64,000 nucleotides of DNA, taken from NCBI GenBank assembly GCA_036620675.1, contig JAZHEE010000002.1; one strand, written 5' to 3'. The notes below the pieces were generated by a model. It was not told the DNA's origin and did not search any database. It was given only the letters and a program-made list of their open reading frames with translations. Positions within the stretch are counted from its first letter, which is position 1, and each line of letters opens with the position of its first letter. A program made the position numbers and the translations under genes. Positions 34,186-41,236 of this stretch are shown piece after piece. This DNA is from Jejubacter sp036620675 (GTDB taxonomy: Bacteria; Pseudomonadota; Gammaproteobacteria; Enterobacterales; Enterobacteriaceae).

Positions 34186-35060
34186 TGAAGGGGATTATTT
34201 TAGCAGGTGGTTCAGGGACACGCTTATATCCGATTACTATGGGAGTATCAAAGCAATTACTTCCCGTATATGATAAGCCAATGATTTATTACCCGTTATC
34301 AGTTCTTATGCTTGCCGGAATAAAAGATATTCTTATTATTACAACATCGGAAGAACAAAGTGGTTTTATTCGCCTGCTAGGGGATGGCAGCAATTTTGGT
34401 ATAAATATATCATATGCAATACAACCAAGTCCGGATGGTTTGGCTCAGGCATTTATTATAGGCGAAAGTTTTATTGGGTCGGATACTGTTAGTCTGGTTT
34501 TAGGTGATAACATATTTTTTGGACAAGGGTTCACTCCAAAATTAAAAGCTGCTGCATCTAAAAAACTTGGAGCTACGATTTTTGGCTATCAGGTAGTAGA
34601 TCCTGAGCGTTTTGGCGTTGTAGAGTTTGATAGTGGATTTAAAGCTATCAGTATAGAAGAGAAACCAGAAAAACCTAAATCAAACTGGGCTGTAACGGGA
34701 TTATACTTTTATGATGATAATATTGTCGAGATAGCAAAAAGTGTTAAGCCTTCTAAACGAGGTGAGTTGGAAATTACTAGTATTAACGAGGCTTATCTAC
34801 AAAGTGGAACATTACATGTAGAATTGTTAGGCCGTGGGTTTGCTTGGCTAGATACAGGAACTCATGATAGCCTTATTGAAGCAGGAAGTTTCGTTGAAAC
34901 TGTGCAAAAACGTCAAGGGATGATGGTTGCTTGCCCTGAGGAAATTGCATGGAGGCATGGATGGTTGACTGATTATGATTTGATCAGGCGGGGAGAGTTA
35001 ATTGAAAAAAATAATTATGGGAAATATCTTATTAATCTGGTGAAGCATCATGAAAATTAA
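34185..35060 (+). CDS. rmlA: Glucose-1-phosphate thymidylyltransferase RmlA
   Basis: Makes dTDP-glucose from glucose-1-phosphate and dTTP. It has 291 residues, the usual length. The signature GGSGTRLYPIT is at residues 8-18 with VSKQLLPVYDKPM after it, LVLGDNIFFG carries the catalytic-metal Asp, and EEKPEKPKSN binds the sugar phosphate. The gene is strongly AT-rich compared with rmlB and all genes to its left. It overlaps the next gene by 11 bases, an arrangement typical of a transferred O-antigen operon. Confidence 0.96.
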   Translation: MKGIILAGGSGTRLYPITMGVSKQLLPVYDKPMIYYPLSVLMLAGIKDILIITTSEEQSGFIRLLGDGSNFGINISYAIQPSPDGLAQAFIIGESFIGSDTVSLVLGDNIFFGQGFTPKLKAAASKKLGATIFGYQVVDPERFGVVEFDSGFKAISIEEKPEKPKSNWAVTGLYFYDDNIVEIAKSVKPSKRGELEITSINEAYLQSGTLHVELLGRGFAWLDTGTHDSLIEAGSFVETVQKRQGMMVACPEEIAWRHGWLTDYDLIRRGELIEKNNYGKYLINLVKHHEN

Positions 35061-35457
35061 TATAGTTCCTTTGCAGAAACATGGTGATGAGCGTGGCATG
35101 TTAGTTGCTCTGGAGGAACAGAAAAATGTGCCATTCGATATCAAACGAGTCTACTATATGTTTGGCACTCAGAAGAATGTTCGTCGTGGCTATCATGCAC
35201 ATAAAGAATTAATACAACTTGCAATTCCTATTCATGGGTCATGCCGCTTCCATCTTGATGATGGCGTAGATAAGGTAGATTTGTTGCTTGATGATCCTTC
35301 CCAAGGAATGATTATAGAGCCTCTTGTATGGCACGAAATGTATGATTACTCTGATGATTGCTTACTGCTGATACTTGCAAGTAACTTCTATAAAGAAGAG
35401 GACTATATCAGAAATTATGATGAGTTTTTAGAGATTATTAAAAATGAAAATTCATAA
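35050..35457 (+). CDS. fdtA: dTDP-4-keto-6-deoxyglucose 3,4-ketoisomerase, FdtA type
   Basis: A cupin-fold isomerase of 135 residues that moves the keto group of the RmlB product from C4 to C3. FdtA yields the galacto form, leading to Fuc3NAc; its relative QdtA yields the gluco form, leading to Qui3NAc. The conserved RGYHAHKE segment (about residues 46-53) holds the catalytic histidines, and PLVWHEMYDYS follows in the second half. The N-terminal DERGMLVALE carries Arg-Gly at the position I recall as distinguishing FdtA from QdtA, so FdtA is favoured. It overlaps rmlA by 11 bases and the acetyltransferase by 14. Confidence 0.78.
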   Translation: MKINIVPLQKHGDERGMLVALEEQKNVPFDIKRVYYMFGTQKNVRRGYHAHKELIQLAIPIHGSCRFHLDDGVDKVDLLLDDPSQGMIIEPLVWHEMYDYSDDCLLLILASNFYKEEDYIRNYDEFLEIIKNENS

Positions 35458-35902
35458 GCTGAGTGATGTGCAATCTAGGAATATTGGGGCGAATACAACA
35501 ATATGGCAATATTCAGTTATTCTTCCAGAAGCGGTCATTGGAGATGATTGTAATGTATGTGCTCATACTTTTATTGAAAATGACGTGGTTATTGGTAACC
35601 GTGTGACAATAAAATCAGGTGTTTATATTTGGGATGGGGTAAGGATTGGGGATGATGTTTTCATCGGTCCCTGCGTTGCATTTACTAATGATAAACATCC
35701 TCGCTCCAAGAAATACCCGGAGACATTCCTAAAAACAACTATAGAGGATGGTGCTTCGATTGGTGCTAATGCAACTATTTTACCCGGTGTTGTTATTGGG
35801 GCCTATTCACTAGTTGGAGCAGGTTCTGTTGTGACAAAGAATGTTGATCCTTATACTGTTGTTGTAGGGAATCCGGCAAAAGTCATAAAAAGGTTTAAAT
35901 AA
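35444..35902 (+). CDS. fdtC: dTDP-3-amino-3,6-dideoxyhexose N-acetyltransferase, FdtC type
   Basis: A left-handed beta-helix acyltransferase of 152 residues, expected to N-acetylate the 3-amino sugar made by the neighbouring aminotransferase with acetyl-CoA. Hexapeptide repeats run through nearly the whole chain (VIGDDCNVCAHTFIENDVVIGNR, IGDDVFIGPCVAFTNDKHPR). The closing GNPAKVIKRF is typical of WbbJ/FdtC/QdtC proteins. It could in principle be a sugar O-acetyltransferase, but its position between fdtA-type and fdtB-type genes argues for FdtC/QdtC. AT-rich. Confidence 0.72.
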   Translation: MKIHKLSDVQSRNIGANTTIWQYSVILPEAVIGDDCNVCAHTFIENDVVIGNRVTIKSGVYIWDGVRIGDDVFIGPCVAFTNDKHPRSKKYPETFLKTTIEDGASIGANATILPGVVIGAYSLVGAGSVVTKNVDPYTVVVGNPAKVIKRFK

Positions 35903-35903
35903 T

Positions 35904-37004
35904 ATGATTGATTTTTTAAATTTGCGAGAAATTAACAAAAGGCATAGGGAAGATATAATTAAAGCATGTACTCGAGTTATTGACTCGGGATGGTACATTA
36001 TGGGGAAAGAGTTACAGGATTTTGAAAGTGAATTTTCAAACTATTGTGGTGTTGATTATTGTATAGGGGTGGGGAATGGACTTGATGCTTTATCACTGGT
36101 TTTTAGAGCATGGAAAGAATTAGGGAAATTAAAGGATGGTGATGAAGTTATTGTGCAAGCAAACACCTACATAGCATCTGTTTTAGCTATAACCGAGAAT
36201 AATCTAACTCCGGTGCTTGTTGAGCCAGATGAAAAAACATACAATCTTACTGTGGAAAATATAACACGGAATATTACAAGTAGAACAAAAGTAATTCTTC
36301 CTGTCCACTTATATGGACTTGCCTCTCCGATGCTTGATATAAGTAAATTGGCGCAGGAGAATGGATTTCTGGTGCTTGAAGATTGTGCACAGTCTCATGG
36401 TGCGTATGTTGATGGAGCAAGAGTCGGTTCGTGGGGGGATGCTGCCGGTTTTAGTTTTTACCCTGGAAAAAACTTGGGGGCGTTGGGGGATGCTGGTGCA
36501 GTAACAACTAAAGATAATAAGTTAGCGGAGACGCTATTTGCTTTAAGAAACTATGGTTCTCATGAAAAATATAAAAATAGTTACCGTGGAATTAACAGTC
36601 GGTTAGATGAAATGCAGGCTGCAATTCTTCGGGCCAAAATTCCATATTTAGATGAGGAGACAGAAGCGCGCAGGAATATAGCTAAGCGTTATTGTGATAA
36701 AATAAAAAATCCTTTGGTGAAGTTGCCATATGTAAAGGGAGGTTTATCTCATGTCTGGCATTTGTTTGTAATTAGAGTATTGGAAAGAAAACGATTCCAG
36801 GATTATTTAACTGCCAATAATATCCAAACCTTAATTCATTACCCTATACCTATACATAAACAAGATGCTTACAGCTTTTTGGGTGATTTAAATTTACCCG
36901 TCACTGAAAAAATCCATAATGAAGTACTGTCGTTGCCGATGGACCCAACTTTATCTGAATCTGATGTTAATCATATTATTGATACTATAAATGGTTTTCA
37001 GTAA
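35904..37004 (+). CDS. fdtB: dTDP-3-keto-6-deoxyhexose 3-aminotransferase, FdtB type
   Basis: A PLP-dependent DegT/DnrJ/EryC1 aminotransferase of 366 residues, expected to aminate C3 of the FdtA product with glutamate as donor. The Schiff-base lysine is Lys189 in SFYPGKNLGALGDAG. The cofactor-binding LEDCAQSHGA lies about 30 residues before it, and the substrate-side RNYGSHEKYKN and SRLDEMQAAIL follow. Family members in Fuc3NAc and Qui3NAc pathways are very alike, so the exact stereochemistry rests on the isomerase. wzx begins on the next base after its stop. Confidence 0.8.
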   Translation: MIDFLNLREINKRHREDIIKACTRVIDSGWYIMGKELQDFESEFSNYCGVDYCIGVGNGLDALSLVFRAWKELGKLKDGDEVIVQANTYIASVLAITENNLTPVLVEPDEKTYNLTVENITRNITSRTKVILPVHLYGLASPMLDISKLAQENGFLVLEDCAQSHGAYVDGARVGSWGDAAGFSFYPGKNLGALGDAGAVTTKDNKLAETLFALRNYGSHEKYKNSYRGINSRLDEMQAAILRAKIPYLDEETEARRNIAKRYCDKIKNPLVKLPYVKGGLSHVWHLFVIRVLERKRFQDYLTANNIQTLIHYPIPIHKQDAYSFLGDLNLPVTEKIHNEVLSLPMDPTLSESDVNHIIDTINGFQ

Positions 37005-38252
37005 ATGAAAAGGCTTCTGACAGTAACAACATTTACTGGAATGCTCACATTGCTGAAAATGGGGGCTGGCTTTATTATAGCCAAAGTTGTCGCTATTTAT
37101 GTTGGTCCAGGGGGGATGGCTACATTAGGACAATTACAGAATATTAGTAGTATTTTGAATGGGTTAACTAATGCACCAGCTGGAGCTGGAGTTGTCAGAT
37201 ATACGGCACAATATCGTGGTGATGGATACTCATCTTGTCGGCCATGGTGGAGTGCCAGTTTGAGATGGATACTCATAATAACTTCAATAGTTTCTCCTTT
37301 TGCAGCTTTCTTCTCATTCTTTATCTCGAGATTATTATTTAACACTGATGATTATTATTGGTTTATAATAATTATAGCTTTTGGTTTGCCAATATCCGCA
37401 CTTGGTACATTTTTGAACTCTGTTATTAACGGGTTGCAACAATATAAGCTATATATTTTTGTCGGAATGATCTCTGTCATAGTATCAAGTGCCCTTATGA
37501 TATTATTGATTATCCATTTCTCTCTTAAAGGTGCGTTGATTGCTGCTTCTCTGCAAAGTACATTAATTGGAATCGTCATTGTTCTTATTGCATCAAGACA
37601 ACCATGGTTTAAATTTTCTAATTTATTTGGAGGGAATAACCATACGCACAATAAGGCTATAAAAGGCTATATAATTATGGCCATTGCGAGTTCAATGTGT
37701 TTGCCTCTTTCATTAATTGTTGTTAGGAAAATTATAATAGCACATGTCGGATTAGATGCTGCTGGGCAGTGGCAGGCTGTCTGGAAGATATCAGAAACTT
37801 ATCTGACAGTCATTACTGTAGCATTGGGTACATATTTTTTACCTAAATTATCGACAATAAAAGGATACCCTTTAATAACGAGGGAGATTAATAAAGCTGC
37901 ATTTTTTTTAATACCTGTAGTTATTTCTATGGGGGGGGGGATTTATTTCTTTAGAGATTTGATTATTCAGTTGCTTTTTACTCAGGCATTTCTTCCCGCG
38001 AGAGATTTATTCTTTATTCAATTGTGTGGTGATTCCTTAAAAATATTGTCATGGCTATATGCATATCCTATGCTATCTACAGGAGCTACAAGGTGGTATG
38101 TTGGTGCAGAGATATTATCTGTAATAATGTTTGTCTTCTTTAGCTTTATCTTTATAAAGCTGTTAGGGTTACAAGGAGTTGTCGTAGCATATTTAATAAA
38201 TTATGCAATTTATTTTATTTATGCACGGTTTGTATTAAAAAGGATAATTTGA
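37005..38252 (+). CDS. wzx: O-antigen flippase Wzx
   Basis: Moves the undecaprenyl-linked O unit across the inner membrane. It has 415 residues with about ten to twelve hydrophobic segments and few charged residues between them. The opening (TTFTGMLTLLKMGAGFIIAK, then YVGPGGMATLGQL) resembles the WzxE/MOP exporter group. Oddly, codons 309-312 (Met-Gly-Gly-Gly) lie in an uninterrupted run of ten G bases at 37931-37940 within otherwise AT-rich DNA. One base more or less brings a stop within about ten codons. The stop codon overlaps the next start by one base. Confidence 0.88.
   Translation: MKRLLTVTTFTGMLTLLKMGAGFIIAKVVAIYVGPGGMATLGQLQNISSILNGLTNAPAGAGVVRYTAQYRGDGYSSCRPWWSASLRWILIITSIVSPFAAFFSFFISRLLFNTDDYYWFIIIIAFGLPISALGTFLNSVINGLQQYKLYIFVGMISVIVSSALMILLIIHFSLKGALIAASLQSTLIGIVIVLIASRQPWFKFSNLFGGNNHTHNKAIKGYIIMAIASSMCLPLSLIVVRKIIIAHVGLDAAGQWQAVWKISETYLTVITVALGTYFLPKLSTIKGYPLITREINKAAFFLIPVVISMGGGIYFFRDLIIQLLFTQAFLPARDLFFIQLCGDSLKILSWLYAYPMLSTGATRWYVGAEILSVIMFVFFSFIFIKLLGLQGVVVAYLINYAIYFIYARFVLKRII
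37931..37940 (+). repeat. Poly-G(10) tract within wzx
   Basis: Ten consecutive G bases in the coding strand of wzx. With eleven G the frame ends at TAG after residue 316; with nine G it ends at TGA after residue 318. The as-read length keeps the full 415-codon frame open. Such mononucleotide runs are classic slippage sites. Confidence 0.9.
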
Positions 38253-39187
38253 TGAGTGATATTCTTGTATCGGTTGTTGTTATTTCCTATAATTCAGGGA
38301 AAACAATAAAAAAGACATTAGATAGTATTCTTGAACAGTCTTATGGTAGTAATAATATTGAGCTGATTATTAGTGATGATTTTTCTGACGATGATACAAT
38401 AGATAATATAACTGCATGGATCAGCAGTTATGGTGAACATTTCTTTAATGTTATATTTAATGTCAATGACAGAAACTTGGGTATACCTAAAAATGTTAAT
38501 GTTGCTTGGCAGAAAGCTACTACAGAATGGATAAAAACAATAGCGGGTGACGATTTTCTCCATGCGGACTGTATAAAATATTATATCAATGAGGTTAAAA
38601 AAAATAAAGGTGAGGCTTATTTCTCATATATGCAGTCATTTATTGAAATAAACAATGAGATTGTGCTGGGGAACCTATTCCCAGATAAGAACCAAGTGCA
38701 AGCTATAAAGAATGGACTCAAGTGTCAAAAAAAATACTTAATGCGACATTGCTTTAGTGTCGCACCATCATCATTCATAAAAAAAACATTACTAGAAAAA
38801 ATCGGTTATGCCGATGAGGATTTCCATATTGTCGAGGATTATCCTCTATGGATAAATATAGTGAATAATGATATTCCTTTGAAATTTATGGATCAAATTA
38901 CTGTTTTTTATAGGATAGGTGAATCTGCCAGCAGGAGTAATAGTCGCATAATAAATCTGGATTATTGCTCTGATTTAATGCTGTTGGAGAAAAAATATAT
39001 AATCCCATTGTTACATAAAAATAGAATTACTCGGTTGAGGAAAATGATATGGAGTCGAAATTACAAGAGGGTTATTCTCTTATTTAATAATAAGAAAACA
39101 ATAATATCTAAAGTTGTTTTAGCAATATTTAATTCTCTCTTCAAGCCTGGGTATCTGAGTCGTGCATTACGTTTACGGTGTGAATAA
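38252..39187 (+). CDS. O-antigen glycosyltransferase (GT2), first
   Basis: A family 2 glycosyltransferase of 311 residues, predicted to add one sugar of the O unit at the cytoplasmic membrane face. The GT-A fold starts VSVVVISYNSGKTIKKTLDS. The acidic motif ISDDFSDDDT lies near residues 40-49 and the catalytic-metal AGDDF near 98-102. The ATG at 38252 overlaps the wzx stop and follows AGGA; a TTG one codon earlier is not needed. AT-rich. Donor and linkage cannot be told from sequence. An A8 run occurs near 38727. Confidence 0.85.
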   Translation: MSDILVSVVVISYNSGKTIKKTLDSILEQSYGSNNIELIISDDFSDDDTIDNITAWISSYGEHFFNVIFNVNDRNLGIPKNVNVAWQKATTEWIKTIAGDDFLHADCIKYYINEVKKNKGEAYFSYMQSFIEINNEIVLGNLFPDKNQVQAIKNGLKCQKKYLMRHCFSVAPSSFIKKTLLEKIGYADEDFHIVEDYPLWINIVNNDIPLKFMDQITVFYRIGESASRSNSRIINLDYCSDLMLLEKKYIIPLLHKNRITRLRKMIWSRNYKRVILLFNNKKTIISKVVLAIFNSLFKPGYLSRALRLRCE

Positions 39188-39190
39188 TAT

Positions 39191-39943
39191 ATGTCTACAA
39201 CACCATTAGTATCTATTGTTATGCCTGCTTATAATAGTAGTAAAACAATCGGTGAGTCCATTGATTCAGTTTTAAAGCAATCCTATACTAAATGGGAGTT
39301 AATTATTGTCGATGACTATTCTATGGATGAGACAAAGGAAACTATAAATTCTTATGATGACAAACGTATTAGATTATATTCAAATTCATATGAAAAAGGT
39401 GCCGCTGGAGCAAGGAGAACGGCCATTGATAGAGCTAAAGGACGATATTTAGCTTTTTTGGATAGTGATGATCTATGGAGTGGAGATAAACTGGAAAAGC
39501 ATGTGAGTTTTATGCAGGGTAATAATTCTGCTTTTACATATAGTGATTATTTTTGCTTTAAATATAATTCATCTAATATCATAAAAAAAATTATCTCTCC
39601 TAATGTGATATCGTATTCAAGACTACTTAAAAGTTGTGATATTGGTTGTTTGACTGTGGTTATAGATCGTTTGAAATTTGTAGATTTATTCTATGATAAT
39701 GTTCCTAAAGAAGACTATGCTTTTTGGCTAAAACTTATTAAGCAATGTGGTTTTGCATATAAAGTGCCATGCGCTTATTCTTATTATAGGCTTTCAGAAA
39801 CATCGCTATCATCTAACAAATTTAAAGAAATTATAAAACAATGGTATGTGTTGCGTAGGGTAGAAAAACAGAAAATATTTTCGTCTATTTTTTATCTTAT
39901 GACTTACTGTAAAAATGGTTTTTTTAAACATTATGGGAAATAG
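39191..39943 (+). CDS. O-antigen glycosyltransferase (GT2), second
   Basis: A family 2 glycosyltransferase of 250 residues. It opens VSIVMPAYNSSKTIGESIDS, has the nucleotide-binding IVDDYSMDET near residues 38-47, and the metal-binding FLDSDDLW near 92-99, with EDYAFWLKL further on as in many WaaB/WcaA-like enzymes. Donor sugar unknown. It follows the first glycosyltransferase after 3 bases and precedes wzy by 31 bases. AT-rich like the rest of the locus. Confidence 0.85.
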   Translation: MSTTPLVSIVMPAYNSSKTIGESIDSVLKQSYTKWELIIVDDYSMDETKETINSYDDKRIRLYSNSYEKGAAGARRTAIDRAKGRYLAFLDSDDLWSGDKLEKHVSFMQGNNSAFTYSDYFCFKYNSSNIIKKIISPNVISYSRLLKSCDIGCLTVVIDRLKFVDLFYDNVPKEDYAFWLKLIKQCGFAYKVPCAYSYYRLSETSLSSNKFKEIIKQWYVLRRVEKQKIFSSIFYLMTYCKNGFFKHYGK

Positions 39944-39974
39944 CGTTCAATTAAAATTATAGGTCGCTGAATTG

Positions 39975-41234
39975 ATGCAAAAATTAATCTTGTTAATATT
40001 GATGTTTATGTATTTATTTGCATTCAATATGCCAATTGCCAGTAGTTCTGTTTATTCTTCCTTTATAGCATCTATCTTTTGCTTTTTTAATATAAAAAAG
40101 TTGACTGAATCATATAAATTTGAATTATTTAAAGAGTTTATCTATAAGCAATTTAAATATATAATCTTTCCCTTGTTTTTTTTGTTTGTCATTTGTTCTT
40201 TTATCGGGGTCGTTCATGGGACAAATGATTTCTCTTACACTACCCAAATTTTTAAGTCCTTGATTTATAGTGTTTTATTTGTTCCTGTTGCTGGTTTTTT
40301 TATCACTGGGTATGGTGAAGGAAATAGATTTAAGAACTTTTTATATCAACCATATCTAATTCAATCTACAATTATAATTTTATGTCTTTTGTTCCCGTCT
40401 TTGTATAATATAGTTAAGTCTTTTCAGTATGACTCGATTGTTGAAGTTGCAGAAAGATATAATGGCATAAGGGGACTTGCTTTATCGGGGCCTCAGTTTT
40501 TTGGTTTGGCTTGTTCTTATATTTTTGTAATGTTTATGCTTGCTCATGATTTTGTATCTAATAGAATTGGGATAAAATACACATTAGTTTGTTTTTTGTT
40601 TTTTTTCATATCATCACTATCTATTGGCAGAACTGCATTGATCGGCTGTGTTATTTTTATTCTTTATATTTCATTGTATAATATATTGACGAGGTTTTCC
40701 TTTAATAAGAAAACAGGAGTATTCTTTATAGCATTAACTTTATCCGCTTTGTTTTTATTTCCTTATATGATGTACAATCAAGCGGTTTATGATATTGTAT
40801 TCAACAAAGTAACTCCATTTGCTTTTGAATTTATAGATAAATATATCAGCACTGGGAAATTTTCGACTACTTCTACAGATGTTCTAGGCCACATGTACTT
40901 CCCATTATCAGAGTCTACTTTATTACATGGTGATGGTTATTATACAAATATAAATAATGACGCCTATTACATGAATACGGATGCTGGTTTTATGAGACCA
41001 ACTCTTTATGGTGGTATATTCTTTATGTTGCTTATTTCCGGGGGGTGGTGTTTACTGCTTTTTAGGATTTTTGGTCCTACCTACGGGAAATTATTTTCAT
41101 TCTTATGTGTTGTTTTTACATTAATGCTTCAGATAAAAGGAGAAGTAATGGTCGTTCAGACGGCTGTGATTCTAATACTATCTCCAATGATACTCTTCAA
41201 CGTTCTTTTTACTTCTAAAAAGAGTAGTCTTTAA
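39975..41234 (+). CDS. wzy: O-antigen polymerase Wzy
   Basis: A 419-residue, very hydrophobic protein with about ten to eleven predicted membrane segments, assigned as the polymerase that joins O units in the periplasm. Support comes from topology, a larger periplasmic loop in the C-terminal half (around ISTGKFSTTSTDVLGHMYFP), and the absence of another candidate in the operon. Wzy proteins share little sequence, so the call is by exclusion and context. The ATG at 39975 is used; the TTG one codon before it is not needed. AT-rich. Confidence 0.78.
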   Translation: MQKLILLILMFMYLFAFNMPIASSSVYSSFIASIFCFFNIKKLTESYKFELFKEFIYKQFKYIIFPLFFLFVICSFIGVVHGTNDFSYTTQIFKSLIYSVLFVPVAGFFITGYGEGNRFKNFLYQPYLIQSTIIILCLLFPSLYNIVKSFQYDSIVEVAERYNGIRGLALSGPQFFGLACSYIFVMFMLAHDFVSNRIGIKYTLVCFLFFFISSLSIGRTALIGCVIFILYISLYNILTRFSFNKKTGVFFIALTLSALFLFPYMMYNQAVYDIVFNKVTPFAFEFIDKYISTGKFSTTSTDVLGHMYFPLSESTLLHGDGYYTNINNDAYYMNTDAGFMRPTLYGGIFFMLLISGGWCLLLFRIFGPTYGKLFSFLCVVFTLMLQIKGEVMVVQTAVILILSPMILFNVLFTSKKSSL

Positions 41235-41236
41235 TT

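Noticed and set aside
37005..38252. wzx as a pseudogene
   Set aside because: The frame is fully open through the poly-G run and has the expected length; only its switch potential is noted.
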